Source: UBA6918 sp040754425
GTDB lineage: Bacteria > Pseudomonadota > Gammaproteobacteria > Burkholderiales > Thiobacillaceae
Length of the DNA stretch: 64,000 bases
Assembly: GCA_040754425.1 (NCBI GenBank)
Contig: JBFMCR010000044.1
Span: 24,716-88,715, forward strand
Direction of reading: 5' to 3'
Numbering within the stretch: the stretch's first letter is position 1; each line of letters begins with the position of its first letter. The position numbers were made by a program, and so were the translations under genes. Positions 1 to 9,174 of this stretch are shown here, in pieces. The notes below the pieces were generated by a model. That model did no database searches. It was not told the DNA's origin and worked only from the letters and a program-made list of their open reading frames with translations.

Positions 1-1
1 C

Positions 2-805
2 CCGGACGTGCTGTGCAATGCCGAGATCAAGTTCAAGGCCTTTCTCGACGACGCCATCAAGCGCGGCGCCGACTTCATCGCCACCGGCCACTACGCCGGC
101 AAGGGACAAGATGCGGCGGGACGCGCCACGCTCCTGCGCGCGGCCGACCTCAACAAGGACCAGAGCTATTTCCTTTATCGCCTGAACCAGGCCCAGCTCT
201 CCCCCGCCCTGTTTCCGCTTGCGCACATGCAAAAGCCGGAAGTGAGAAAACTCGCGGAACGGATCGGCCTGCCGAATTTCGCCAAGAAGGACAGCACCGG
301 CATCTGCTTCATCGGCGAGCGCCCCTTCCGCGAGTTTCTCGAACGCTATCTGCCGAAACGGCCTGGGCTGATGAAAACCCCGGAAGGAAAAGTTATCGGC
401 GAGCACCAGGGCCTCGCCTACTACACCATCGGACAAAGGCAGGGCCTCATGATCGGCGGGCAGAAGGGTTTCGGCGATGAACCCTGGTTCGTGGCGGGCA
501 AGGACATGGCCGGCAACACCTTGATCGTGGTGCAGGGCCACGACCACCCGCTGCTGCAAAGCCCCTCGCTCACTGCAGGACAACTTTCCTGGATTGCCGA
601 AACCGCGCCCGATCCCGACAAGGCCTACACCGCCAAAACCCGCTACCGCCAGCAGGATGCGCCCTGCCGCATCGCCTGGCTCGAAGACGGCAGCATGCGG
701 GTAGATTTCGACACCCCGCAATGGGCGGCCACGCCCGGCCAGTCCGTGGTGCTGTATGACGGCGAGGTCTGCCTGGGCGGCGGAATCATCCTCCAAACAC
801 AGTAA
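2..805 (+). CDS. mnmA: tRNA-uridine 2-sulfurtransferase MnmA (5' end outside window)
   Basis: This is the C-terminal two thirds of MnmA (TrmU), the ATP-dependent enzyme that puts the 2-thio group on wobble U34 of tRNA-Lys/Glu/Gln. The visible part opens inside the family motif PDVLCNAEIKF, whose Cys is the first catalytic cysteine. The second, persulfide-carrying cysteine lies in DSTGICFIGER (codons near 290-320). The C-terminal beta-barrel that contacts tRNA follows and the gene ends at TAA 803-805. The reading frame is open to the left edge, so the start and the N-terminal PP-loop are outside the window. glnS begins 32 bases downstream on the same strand. Identification is secure. Confidence 0.95.
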   Translation, partial: PDVLCNAEIKFKAFLDDAIKRGADFIATGHYAGKGQDAAGRATLLRAADLNKDQSYFLYRLNQAQLSPALFPLAHMQKPEVRKLAERIGLPNFAKKDSTGICFIGERPFREFLERYLPKRPGLMKTPEGKVIGEHQGLAYYTIGQRQGLMIGGQKGFGDEPWFVAGKDMAGNTLIVVQGHDHPLLQSPSLTAGQLSWIAETAPDPDKAYTAKTRYRQQDAPCRIAWLEDGSMRVDFDTPQWAATPGQSVVLYDGEVCLGGGIILQTQ

Positions 806-837
806 AATCGCCTTATTCGATTCATTCCGGCAGCACC

Positions 838-2532
838 ATGTCCGAACAGAAAACCCCGGCGCCCGCCGCCAATTTCATCCGCAGCATCATCGACGAGCAC
901 AACGCCTCCGGGAAATGGGGCGGTCGCGTGGAAACGCGCTTTCCGCCCGAGCCCAACGGCTATCTGCACTACGGCCATGCAAAATCCATTTTCCTGAACT
1001 TCGGCCTTGCGCGCGACTACGGCGGCGTGTGCCACCTGCGCTTCGACGACACCAACCCGGAGAAAGAGGAGCAGGAATACGTCGACTCCATCATCGAATC
1101 GGTGAGGTGGCTGGGTTTCGACTGGGGCGAACACCTCTATTTCGCCTCGGACTACTTCGACACCATGTATGCCTGCGCCGAGTACCTGATCCAGTCCGGC
1201 AACGCCTACGTGGATTCGCTCAGTGCCGAGGAAATGCGCGCCTGGCGCGGCACCCTGAACGAGCCCGGCAAGGACAGCCCCTACCGCAGCCGCAGCGCGG
1301 AGGAAAGCCTCGACCTCTTCCGCCGCATGAAGGCGGGCGAATTCCCCGACGGCGCCCACGTTCTGCGCGCCAGGATCGACATGGCTTCGCCCAACATCAA
1401 CCTGCGCGACCCGGTCATCTATCGGATAAAACACGCGAGCCACCACAATACCGGCGACAAGTGGTGCATCTACCCGATGTACACCTATGCGCACCCGATC
1501 GAGGATGCCATCGAAAACATCACCCATTCCATCTGCACCCTGGAATTCGAGGACCAGCGGCCGTTCTACGACTGGCTGCTCGAAAAGCTCGCCGACGGCG
1601 GTTTCTTCAAGCGGCCGCTGCCGCAGCAGATCGAGTTCGCGCGCCTGAACCTCACCTACGTGGTGCTTTCCAAGCGCAAGCTCATCCAGCTGGTGGAGGA
1701 AAGGCACGTCGACGGCTGGGACGATCCGCGCCTGCCGACGCTGATGGGCGCGCGCCGCCGCGGCTTCACCCCCGCGGGCTTCAAGCGCTTCACCGACCAG
1801 ATCGGCGTCTCCAAGACCGAGTCCTGGATCGACATGAGCGTGCTCGAAGCCTGCATGCGCGACGACCTGAACGAGCACGCCCCGCGCCGTATCGCCGTGC
1901 TCGACCCGGTCAAGCTCGTCATCGACAATTATCCCGAAGGCCGGAGCGAGGACTGCTTCGCGCCCAACCATCCTCAGCAGCCGGAGCTGGGCAAGCGCGC
2001 CATTCCCTTTTCCAGGGAACTGTGGATCGAGCGTGAGGACTTCACCGAGAATCCGCCCAAGGGTTATTTCCGTTTGTTCCCTGGCAACAAGGTGCGCCTG
2101 CGCTATGGCTACGTCGTCGAATGCACCGGTGCCGACCGCGACGGGAACGGAAACATCATTGCCGTGCATTGCACTTATCTCCCCGATACCAAGTCCGGCA
2201 CGCCGGGCGCGGATTCGGTCAAGGTCAAGGGCAACATCCACTGGGTGTCCGCGCAGCATGCATACGAAGCCGAAGTGCGCCTTTACGACCGCCTGTTCGC
2301 CGTGCCCTACCCGGGCCAGGCGCGCGATTTTCTGGAAGACATCAATCCCGCTTCCAAGCGCGTGATCCGCGCGCAACTGGAACCTGCGCTGAAGGACGCC
2401 CAGCCCGAGGAACGCTTCCAGTTCGAGCGCCACGGTTATTTCGTGGCCGACATCGAGGACACGAGGCCCGGTGCGCCGGTGTTCAACCGCACGGTGACGC
2501 TGAAGGATTCCTGGGCAAAGGCGGAAAAGTAA
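838..2532 (+). CDS. glnS: glutamine--tRNA ligase
   Basis: GlnRS charges tRNA-Gln. It is a class I synthetase: the HIGH-type signature is seen as PNGYLHYGHAKS near residue 40, the KMSKS loop appears as VLSKRKL near residue 275, and the anticodon-binding beta-barrels fill the C-terminal half. At 564 residues it is close to the 554 of E. coli GlnRS. A true glnS means the organism charges tRNA-Gln directly, as beta- and gammaproteobacteria do. Its TAA overlaps the hslO ATG by one base (TAATG), so the two genes are probably translationally coupled. Confidence 0.97.
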   Translation: MSEQKTPAPAANFIRSIIDEHNASGKWGGRVETRFPPEPNGYLHYGHAKSIFLNFGLARDYGGVCHLRFDDTNPEKEEQEYVDSIIESVRWLGFDWGEHLYFASDYFDTMYACAEYLIQSGNAYVDSLSAEEMRAWRGTLNEPGKDSPYRSRSAEESLDLFRRMKAGEFPDGAHVLRARIDMASPNINLRDPVIYRIKHASHHNTGDKWCIYPMYTYAHPIEDAIENITHSICTLEFEDQRPFYDWLLEKLADGGFFKRPLPQQIEFARLNLTYVVLSKRKLIQLVEERHVDGWDDPRLPTLMGARRRGFTPAGFKRFTDQIGVSKTESWIDMSVLEACMRDDLNEHAPRRIAVLDPVKLVIDNYPEGRSEDCFAPNHPQQPELGKRAIPFSRELWIEREDFTENPPKGYFRLFPGNKVRLRYGYVVECTGADRDGNGNIIAVHCTYLPDTKSGTPGADSVKVKGNIHWVSAQHAYEAEVRLYDRLFAVPYPGQARDFLEDINPASKRVIRAQLEPALKDAQPEERFQFERHGYFVADIEDTRPGAPVFNRTVTLKDSWAKAEK

Positions 2533-3404
2533 TGGCCGATGCCCTCACCCGTTTCGTGTTCGAATATGCCCCGGTCAGGGGCGGCATCGTGCAGCTGGAA
2601 AAGGCCTGGCAGACCATCCAGTCGCACGCCGACTATCCGGCGCCGCTGAAAAAAGTCCTGGGCGAACTGCTGGCGGCCTCCGCCCTGCTCACCTCGAACA
2701 TCAAGTTCGAAGGAAGCCTGGTGCTGCAGCTGCACGGCGACGGCCCGGTGCGGCTGATCGTGGTGGAGGCCACCTCCGCGCACACCCTGCGTGCCACGGC
2801 CAAGTGGACGGGCGAAGTGCCCGAGGGCGCGCTGGCCGCCATGCTCGGCCACGGCCGCTTCGTCATGACGCTGGACCAGAGCAAGGCCGGCAAGCAGAAC
2901 TACCAGGGCATCGTGCCGCTGGAAGGCGACACCGCGGCAGAGGTGCTGGCGCACTACATGCAAAGCTCGGAACAACTCGACACCCGCATCCATCTCGCCG
3001 CCAGCGAGGAGCGTGTCGCCGGCATGATGCTGCAGCGCATGCCCGACCAGCAGGGCATGGACACCGACGCCTGGAACCGCGCCGCCATCCTGGCAGACAC
3101 GATCAGGCCGGAAGAGCTATTGCAGGTTCCCGCCAATGGACTGCTCATGCGCCTGTTTCACGAAGAAACCCTGCGCCGTTTCGAGCAGGAGCCGCTGGCC
3201 TTTGCCTGCTCCTGCTCCAGGGAAAAGGTCGCCGGCATGCTGCAGTCACTGGGCAAGGAGGAGGTCGACGACATCCTGGCCGAACACGGCGAAGTGGAAA
3301 TCACCTGCGACTTCTGCGGCCGCCGCTACAAGTTCGACGCGGTGGATGCCACCCAGCTGTTTGTCGGCAGCGTGGTTCCCGGGCCGGGCGAAACCCGGCA
3401 CTAG
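2532..3404 (+). CDS. hslO: Hsp33 redox-regulated chaperone
   Basis: Hsp33 is a cytoplasmic holdase activated by oxidation. The 290-residue product starts MADALTRFVFEYAPVRGG and carries the redox switch near its C-terminus: a CxC pair (FACSCSREK) followed by a CxxC pair (ITCDFCGRRY). These four cysteines bind zinc in the reduced form and form disulfides on activation. The start ATG at 2532 overlaps the glnS stop. A longer in-frame reading upstream lies inside glnS and is not real. Length and all four cysteines fit the family. Confidence 0.96.
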   Translation: MADALTRFVFEYAPVRGGIVQLEKAWQTIQSHADYPAPLKKVLGELLAASALLTSNIKFEGSLVLQLHGDGPVRLIVVEATSAHTLRATAKWTGEVPEGALAAMLGHGRFVMTLDQSKAGKQNYQGIVPLEGDTAAEVLAHYMQSSEQLDTRIHLAASEERVAGMMLQRMPDQQGMDTDAWNRAAILADTIRPEELLQVPANGLLMRLFHEETLRRFEQEPLAFACSCSREKVAGMLQSLGKEEVDDILAEHGEVEITCDFCGRRYKFDAVDATQLFVGSVVPGPGETRH

Positions 3405-3437
3405 GGAACTCCTGCCCGCTTACGGATTCTGTAAAGC

Positions 3438-4466
3438 ATGGACAACCTGACCCACACGCTTTCCGGCCTCGTCGCCGCCCGCCTGATGCCGGCGCGCGAA
3501 CTGCCCATGCGCACCCGCTACATCGCAGGCGCCCTGGCCGCCAACTTCCCGGATCTCGACATCGTGCTGGCGCCGATTTCCTCCGAGCTTTACCTCATGC
3601 ACCATCGCGGCGAAACCCATTCGCTGCTGATGCTGCCGCTCTTGGCCCTGCTGCTGTCCTGGCTGTTCTCGAAAATGTTCAGGTCGCCAGGCGGCTGGCG
3701 CGATTTCTACGCCCTCTCCGCCGTGATGCTGCTGGTGCACATCTTCGGCGACTGGATCACCGGCTACGGCACCCAGCTGTTTGCGCCCCTCACACGCGAG
3801 ACTTTTTCGCTCGGCACGACCTTCATCATCGATCCGCTAATGACGCTCATCCTGCTTGGGGGATTCCTCGGCAGCCTGTTGTGGAAAGCATCGCCCAGGG
3901 CGGCGCAGATCAGTGCCGTGCTGGTCATGGCCTGGATCGGCACGCAGTTGTACTGGAAGCAGCAGGCGCTGGATGCGGGCAAGGCCTACGCCTTCGCCCA
4001 GGGCTTGGGAAATGTAGAGGTCAGCGCAGAGCCGCGTCCTCTTTCGCCTTTCAACTGGACCGTGATCGTGCGCGAGCCCGAGCACTACCATTACGCGCAC
4101 CTGAAATTGAATGCCGTTGCCAGTCAATCCGCGCCTGCCGATGCCGCCTGGCTGGTGCGCGCCCTGGCCGAGTTCCAGCCGCCCGCGCTGGCAAGCTGGC
4201 ACACGGTAGCAAAATTCGGCCATGGCCACGACAATGCGCTGGCGCGCGACATCTGGGCGCGGCCGGAATTAGCCTTCTTTCGCTGGTTCGCCGACGCGCC
4301 GGCGCTGTACCGGATAGACCGCCACCCGCAAGGTTCATGCGTATGGTTCGAGGACCTGCGCTTTGCCATGCCCGGGCGCGAAAGCCCCTTCCTCTTCGGC
4401 CTGTGCGGACCCGACTGGCAGAGCTATCGCCTGGGCCGCGACGGCCATGTCAGGCCGTTCAGGTAA
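3438..4466 (+). CDS. inner-membrane metal-dependent hydrolase (YdjM/DUF457 family)
   Basis: The 342-residue protein begins MDNLTHTLSGLVAARL and has the family's metal-binding pattern: His near the start (NLTHTL), an Asp pair in NFPDLDIVLAP, and HHRGETHSLL in the first loop. Several hydrophobic segments lie between about residues 60 and 165, followed by a soluble C-terminal part. The family is annotated as membrane-bound metal-dependent hydrolases related to E. coli YdjM. Its substrate is not established. It converges with msrA, with only three bases between the two stop codons. Confidence 0.8.
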   Translation: MDNLTHTLSGLVAARLMPARELPMRTRYIAGALAANFPDLDIVLAPISSELYLMHHRGETHSLLMLPLLALLLSWLFSKMFRSPGGWRDFYALSAVMLLVHIFGDWITGYGTQLFAPLTRETFSLGTTFIIDPLMTLILLGGFLGSLLWKASPRAAQISAVLVMAWIGTQLYWKQQALDAGKAYAFAQGLGNVEVSAEPRPLSPFNWTVIVREPEHYHYAHLKLNAVASQSAPADAAWLVRALAEFQPPALASWHTVAKFGHGHDNALARDIWARPELAFFRWFADAPALYRIDRHPQGSCVWFEDLRFAMPGRESPFLFGLCGPDWQSYRLGRDGHVRPFR

Positions 4467-4469
4467 GAA

Positions 4470-5009
4470 CTACTTCAGCTTGTCGGCAAACTTCTCAATC
4501 GCCTTCCTCACCTTGGGCGCGACCACGAACTGGCAATAAGGCTGGAAGGTGTTGTTGGCAAAATAATCCTGGTGGTAGTCCTCGGCCGGGTAGAACACTT
4601 CGGCTGCCGCCACTTCGGTGACAATGGGGTCGGGCCATGCCGGCTGTTCCTTGAGGATGGCCGCTTCCGCCTCCGCCAGCTGCTCCGGCGAGTGGTAGAA
4701 AATGGCCGAGCGGTACTGGGTGCCGCGGTCGCTGCCCTGCTGGTTGAGCGTGGTGGGATCGTGGATGGCAAAGAACACGTCCAGCAGGTCGGCATAGGAA
4801 ATCACTGCAGGGTCGAACCGGATCTGCACCACTTCGGCATGCCCGGTTTCGCCTGTGCAAACCTCGCGGTAGCTTGGATTCGGCGTCTCGCCCCCCATGT
4901 AGCCGGAAACCACGCTTTCCACCCCCTTCAGCCGGCGGAACACCGCCTCCAGGCACCAGAAACAGCCGCCGGCCAGGGTTGCGGTCTCGAGCTTGGAGGG
5001 CTGGTGCAT
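4470..5009 (-). CDS. msrA: peptide methionine (S)-S-oxide reductase
   Basis: MsrA reduces the S-diastereomer of methionine sulfoxide in proteins. The catalytic motif GCFWC is present at residues 15-19 (LAGGCFWCLEAVF). The downstream family blocks VVSGYMGG and the Glu/Tyr region around GHAEVVQIRFDP are also seen. At 179 residues this is a standard single-domain MsrA with no MsrB fusion. It lies just downstream of a glutathione S-transferase gene on the same strand (12-base gap), consistent with a small oxidative-stress operon. Confidence 0.95.
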   Translation of the reverse strand: MHQPSKLETATLAGGCFWCLEAVFRRLKGVESVVSGYMGGETPNPSYREVCTGETGHAEVVQIRFDPAVISYADLLDVFFAIHDPTTLNQQGSDRGTQYRSAIFYHSPEQLAEAEAAILKEQPAWPDPIVTEVAAAEVFYPAEDYHQDYFANNTFQPYCQFVVAPKVRKAIEKFADKLK

Positions 5010-5021
5010 GAAGGCTCCGAT

Positions 5022-5630
5022 TCAAACTGCCGGCAGGGTTTCCATGAAGCTGGGACGGCTGCCGACTTTTTCATAAAAGGCCGCCAGGTTGGCATGGGCG
5101 TCTCGCCACTTGATGTCCGGGAAACGGAAGTCGAGATAGCCAAGGCAGCAGCCCGCGGCAATATCGGCCAGGGTGAGCTTGTTGCCGACGAACAGCGCGC
5201 CATCGCCGAGCGCTTCCGCTAAGGCCTCCAGACCCTTGAATACCTTGCCCTGCTGACGCAGCATCCAGTCCTTGCTCTGCTGGGCCTCGGGGCGCTTGAA
5301 CTCGAGAAAAATCAGCGCCGCCGCATCGGTGATGCCATCAGCCAGGGCCTCGATCTTGCGCACATAAATGCGCGAGGTGGGATCCTGCGGGATGAGATGG
5401 CCGACAGGGCTCACGTGTTCGAGGTATTCGACGATCACGCGCGAATCGAACAGCGTCTCGCCGTCCTTCAGCACCAGCACCGGCACCTTGCCCAGAGGGT
5501 TGTAACTGCCGACCCGGGTATCGGCATTCCAGGGAATGTCGTTGACCAGTTCGAAGGGGATTTTCTTTTCCAGCAGGACAATGCGGACCTTGCGGCCGAA
5601 CGGCGTGGTGGGCGAGGTAATCAGCTTCAT
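5022..5630 (-). CDS. glutathione S-transferase family protein
   Basis: A 202-residue GST with an N-terminal thioredoxin-like domain (residues 1-78: MKLITSPTTPFGRKVRI, then NPLGKVPVLVLKDGETLFDSRVI, which holds the cis-Pro and the glutathione-contacting Asp-Ser) and an all-helical C-terminal domain (GDGALFVGNKLTLADIAAG, the usual N-capping box). It resembles the YibF branch. The substrate cannot be told from sequence. The gene lies upstream of msrA on the same strand. Confidence 0.85.
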   Translation of the reverse strand: MKLITSPTTPFGRKVRIVLLEKKIPFELVNDIPWNADTRVGSYNPLGKVPVLVLKDGETLFDSRVIVEYLEHVSPVGHLIPQDPTSRIYVRKIEALADGITDAAALIFLEFKRPEAQQSKDWMLRQQGKVFKGLEALAEALGDGALFVGNKLTLADIAAGCCLGYLDFRFPDIKWRDAHANLAAFYEKVGSRPSFMETLPAV

Positions 5631-5662
5631 GAAGCGGCGGGATTAGTTGAACACGAGTTTCA

Positions 5663-6292
5663 TTATGGATGATTTCCGCCCAATATGGATGCCACTTTGC
5701 GGCGCAGCATGGGCAGGACTTCGGACTCGAACCATGGGTTCCTTTTCAGCCATGCGCGGTTGCGCCAGCTGGGATGCGGCAGAGGCAGATACTCGGGGGC
5801 ATACTCGTGCCAGGCCGCCACGGTTTCGCCCAGCGTGCGCTTGCGCCTGCCACGCAGGTAATAGGCCTGGGCATACTGGCCGACGAGGAGGGTCAATTGA
5901 ATATGGGGCAGTGCGTGAATTAGCCGGGGATGCCAGTAAGGTGCGCATTCCGGGCGCGGCGGCAGGTCGCTGCCGTTTTCCGTTCCGGGATAACAAAGCC
6001 CCGTCGGGATGATGGCGATCCGGCCCTCGTCGTAGAACTCGTCGCGAGAGAGCTGCAGCCAGCCGCGCAGGACGTCGCCGGAAGGGTCGTTCCAAGGGAT
6101 GCCGGTTTCATGCACCCTGCGCCCCGGCGCCTGGCCGACGATCAAGAGCCTCGCCGTTTCGGAAGCGGAGAGCACCGGGCGCGGCCCGTGCGGCAGCCTG
6201 TCCACGCACAGGCGGCAGGCGCGCACTTTCTCGAGCAGCGTGGAAAACGTCTCAGGCGTCGATTTTGGACGCGATATAGGCCTTGAGGACAT
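5663..6292 (-). CDS. uracil-DNA glycosylase superfamily protein
   Basis: The product carries the UDG-superfamily pattern: an N-terminal CRLC pair, the water-activating block LIVGQAPGRRVHETGIPW at about residues 45-62, and the C-terminal substrate loop PLPHPSWRN. It is not the 4Fe-4S family 4 enzyme in full, because only one cysteine pair is obvious. Base specificity is therefore unknown. I chose ATG 6292, which overlaps the end of thrC by 41 bases. A non-ATG start nearer 6250 is equally possible because the conserved region begins about there. Longer upstream reading lies inside thrC. Confidence 0.72.
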   Translation of the reverse strand: MSSRPISRPKSTPETFSTLLEKVRACRLCVDRLPHGPRPVLSASETARLLIVGQAPGRRVHETGIPWNDPSGDVLRGWLQLSRDEFYDEGRIAIIPTGLCYPGTENGSDLPPRPECAPYWHPRLIHALPHIQLTLLVGQYAQAYYLRGRRKRTLGETVAAWHEYAPEYLPLPHPSWRNRAWLKRNPWFESEVLPMLRRKVASILGGNHP

Positions 6293-7685
6293 TGACGTCA
6301 GGCTGCATTGTTTCGACCCGCTGCGGCAGCGATTCGAGATCCTCGAGTTCCGCCGGGCGTTCGGGTTCGCGGCCGATGGCTTCGCGGATGGCATCCTCGA
6401 ACTTGGCCGGCTGCGCCGTTTCCAGCACCACCAGCGGCACGCCGGGTTCGCGATATTGCAGCCCGACATGGAGGCCGTCGGCCGTGTGCGTGTCGATCAC
6501 CACGCCGTATAGTTCATAAGTCTCGCGTATGGTCTGCATGCGCAGCGCGTGGTTGCTGGCGCCGGACACGAAGCCGTAGCCGGGTACCCTGTCGAACAGG
6601 CCGTAGGCATTGAAGTCGACCATTTCGCCCTTGTCCACGCGCGCCCACATGGCGCGGATGACTTCGGCGTCGCGTCCGGAAAGATCGAAGGCAAAGCGCT
6701 CGAAGTTCGATGCCTTGGAGATGTCCATCGACGGGCTGCTAGTGTGGTAGGTATGCGCGGCGTCGCGCGGGCGGTAGACGCCGGTGCGGAAGAATTCGTC
6801 CAGCACGTCGTTCTCGTTGGTGGCGACGATCAGCCTGTCGATGGGCAGGCCCATCATGCGCGCGACGTGTCCCGCGCAGACATTGCCGAAATTGCCGGAC
6901 GGCACGGAGAAGCTGACCTTCTGCGCGTTGTTCTCGGTGGCGGCGAAATAGGCCTTGAAGTAGTAGACGATCTGCGCCAGCAAGCGCGCCCAGTTGATGG
7001 AGTTGACCGCGCCGATCCTGTATCTGGCCTTGAAGTCGGCGTCGTTGGACACGGCTTTCACCATGTCCTGGCAGTCGTCGAACACGCCCTTGACGGCGAT
7101 GTTGTAGATATTGGGGTCCTGCAGCGAATACATCTGCGCCTGCTGGAAGCGGGTCATGCCGTGCTCGGGCGAGAGCATGAACACGCGGATGCCCTTTTTC
7201 CCGCGCATGGCGTATTCCGCCGCGGAGCCGGTGTCGCCCGAAGTGGCGCCGACGATGTTGATGCTCTCGCGGCGACGGGCAAGTTCGTACTCGAACAGGT
7301 TGCCCAAAAGCTGCATGGCCATGTCCTTGAAGGCGAGCGTGGGCCCGTTGGACAGCGACAGGAGATGCAGGCCGGGCTCCAGGGTCAAGAGCGGCGTGAT
7401 GTCCTCTGCATTCTGGCCTTCGCGCACGTAACGGTAGGTCTGCGCGGTGTAGGTCTTGTCGATGAGCCGCTTGAGGTCGGCCGCAGGGATGTCGTCGACG
7501 AAACGGGAAATGATGGCAAACGCCAGCTCGCGGTAATTCATGCCGCGCATGGCGGCAAGATCGGCCGCGCCGAAATGCGGATAGTTCTCCGGCACGTACA
7601 GGCCGCCGTCGGGCGCGAGCCCGCCGAGCAGGATATCGGTGAAGCCTTGAGCCGGAGATTGTCCGCGGGTGCTGATGTATTTCAT
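6252..7685 (-). CDS. thrC: threonine synthase
   Basis: ThrC converts O-phosphohomoserine to threonine with pyridoxal phosphate. The PLP lysine is in GPTLAFKDMAMQLLG near residue 113, and the phosphate-binding SGDTGSAAEYA block follows. At 477 residues it belongs to the long class II type found in many proteobacteria. It lies downstream of hom and alaA on the same strand. The 75-base spacer to hom is filled by a short inverted repeat (7691-7756). Confidence 0.96.
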   Translation of the reverse strand: MKYISTRGQSPAQGFTDILLGGLAPDGGLYVPENYPHFGAADLAAMRGMNYRELAFAIISRFVDDIPAADLKRLIDKTYTAQTYRYVREGQNAEDITPLLTLEPGLHLLSLSNGPTLAFKDMAMQLLGNLFEYELARRRESINIVGATSGDTGSAAEYAMRGKKGIRVFMLSPEHGMTRFQQAQMYSLQDPNIYNIAVKGVFDDCQDMVKAVSNDADFKARYRIGAVNSINWARLLAQIVYYFKAYFAATENNAQKVSFSVPSGNFGNVCAGHVARMMGLPIDRLIVATNENDVLDEFFRTGVYRPRDAAHTYHTSSPSMDISKASNFERFAFDLSGRDAEVIRAMWARVDKGEMVDFNAYGLFDRVPGYGFVSGASNHALRMQTIRETYELYGVVIDTHTADGLHVGLQYREPGVPLVVLETAQPAKFEDAIREAIGREPERPAELEDLESLPQRVETMQPDVNVLKAYIASKIDA

Positions 7686-7690
7686 GGCTA

Positions 7691-7756
7691 GGGGGTCAGG
7701 GGTCAGGGGTCAGGGAACAAGTCATGGGGATAATGATCCTGAATCCTGACCCCTGA
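7691..7756. repeat. intergenic repeat with GGGGTCAGGGG word and inverted arm
   Basis: Three tandem copies of GGGGTCA-type units are followed, about 40 bases on, by the complementary CCTGACCCCTG arm, so the spacer could form an 11-bp hairpin. The arm word recurs with one mismatch in the bamD-glnB spacer (39829-39905). The trailing GAATCCTGA word recurs at 34766-34811. No gene is seen here. Confidence 0.7.
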
Positions 7757-7760
7757 ATCC

Positions 7761-9077
7761 TCACTTGCCAAGGGTTTCCAAACGAATGCGCGTGACCTCG
7801 CCCTGCACGGTGTCTAGCCCTTCGATGCGTGCGATGGCGGCGTTCATCCGCTTCTCCAGGGTTTCGTGCGTCAGCAGGATGAGGTCGGTGCTGGCTTCGC
7901 CTTCTTCCGGCTCGCGTTGCATCAGCGCGTCGATGGAAATGTCGGCATCGGCGAGTATGCGAGTGATGTCGGCGAGCACACCGGTCTCATCGGCCACGCG
8001 CATGCGCAGGTAGTAGGCGGTCTCCACTTCGTCCATCGGCAGGATGGGCAGGTCGGCGTGCAGCGCGTCGGGCTGGAAAGCCAGATGCGGCACGCGGTGG
8101 TGCGGGTCGGCGGTGGCAAGCCGCGTCACATCGACGAGGTCCGCGACCACGGCGGAAGCAGTCGGCTCGGCACCCGCGCCGGCGCCGTAATACAGGGTGG
8201 GCCCGACGGCGTCGCCCATCACCAGCACGGCGTTCATCGCGCCGTTGACATTGGCGATCAGGCGCTTTTCCGGAATCAGCGTGGGATGCACGCGCAGTTC
8301 GATGCCATTCGGACGGCGCCGGGTGATACCCAGCAGCTTGATGCGGTAACCGAGCTGCTCGGCGTATTTCACGTCATCGCCGGTCAACTTGGTAATGCCC
8401 TCGGTGTAGGCGCGGTCGAACTGCACGGGGATACCGAAGGCGATGGCCGACAGGATGGTGAGCTTGTGCGCGGCGTCGATGCCTTCGACGTCGAAAGTCG
8501 GGTCGGCCTCGGCATAGCCCAGGCGCTGCGCTTCACGCAGCACTTCATCGAAGCCCGATCCCTTCTCGCGCATTTCCGACAGGATGAAGTTGGTGGTGCC
8601 GTTGATGATGCCGGCGACCCAGTCAATGCGGTTGGCGGTAAGGCCCTCGCGGATGGCCTTGATGATGGGGATGCCACCTGCCACCGCGGCTTCGAACGCC
8701 ACCATCACCCCCTTGGCCTGGGCGGCGGCGAAAATCTCGTTGCCGTGCTTGGCGATCAGGTGCTTGTTGGCGGTGACGACGTGCTTGCCGTTCTCGACGG
8801 CCTTCATCACCAGTTCCCTGGCCGGGGAAAGGCCACCGATCAGTTCCACGACGATGTCGATTTCCGGATCGTCGACCACCTCATAGGGGTTGGTGGTCAG
8901 GGCCAGGCCGTCGCCGCTGAGCTTTTGCGCTTTCTTGAGATCGCGCACCGCGGCCATCACGACATTGATCTGACGTCCTGCGCGGCGGGTGATTTCCTGC
9001 TGGTTGCGGCGCAACACCGTGAGGGTGCCGCCGCCGACAGTACCCAGGCCCAGCAGGCCTACTTTGATTGGCTTCAT
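7761..9077 (-). CDS. hom: homoserine dehydrogenase
   Basis: Hom reduces aspartate semialdehyde to homoserine with NAD(P)H, the branch point to threonine and methionine. The nucleotide-binding motif GLLGLGTVGGGT is at the N-terminus. The catalytic region (about residues 170-230, including GYAEADPTFDVEGIDAAHKL) is intact, and a C-terminal ACT domain (about residues 355-430) suggests threonine feedback. The length of 438 residues is typical of monofunctional enzymes. It stands between alaA and thrC. Confidence 0.97.
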   Translation of the reverse strand: MKPIKVGLLGLGTVGGGTLTVLRRNQQEITRRAGRQINVVMAAVRDLKKAQKLSGDGLALTTNPYEVVDDPEIDIVVELIGGLSPARELVMKAVENGKHVVTANKHLIAKHGNEIFAAAQAKGVMVAFEAAVAGGIPIIKAIREGLTANRIDWVAGIINGTTNFILSEMREKGSGFDEVLREAQRLGYAEADPTFDVEGIDAAHKLTILSAIAFGIPVQFDRAYTEGITKLTGDDVKYAEQLGYRIKLLGITRRRPNGIELRVHPTLIPEKRLIANVNGAMNAVLVMGDAVGPTLYYGAGAGAEPTASAVVADLVDVTRLATADPHHRVPHLAFQPDALHADLPILPMDEVETAYYLRMRVADETGVLADITRILADADISIDALMQREPEEGEASTDLILLTHETLEKRMNAAIARIEGLDTVQGEVTRIRLETLGK

Positions 9078-9116
9078 ATCAGTGATTCACCTTGTTCAAA
9101 TTTCTTACACTCCGAT

Positions 9117-9155
9117 GCCCTCACCCCAACCCTCTCCCCCTGGGAGAGGGAGCAG
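9117..9155. repeat. CCCTCTCCC/GGGAGAGGG dispersed hairpin repeat
   Basis: CCCTCACCCC followed by CCCTCTCCC and its complement GGGAGAGGG forms a 9-bp hairpin in the alaA-hom spacer. A near-identical unit lies at 19231-19260 upstream of pheS, and a looser relative at about 56470-56512. It is a known type of dispersed intergenic word in proteobacterial genomes. Its function is unknown. Confidence 0.65.
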
Positions 9156-9174
9156 ACGCCGGGCCCAAACCGAT

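Noticed and set aside
643..2433. Long open frame on the minus strand across mnmA and glnS
   Set aside because: It lies antisense to two clear conserved genes; high GC makes such shadow frames common, and its sequence matches no family.
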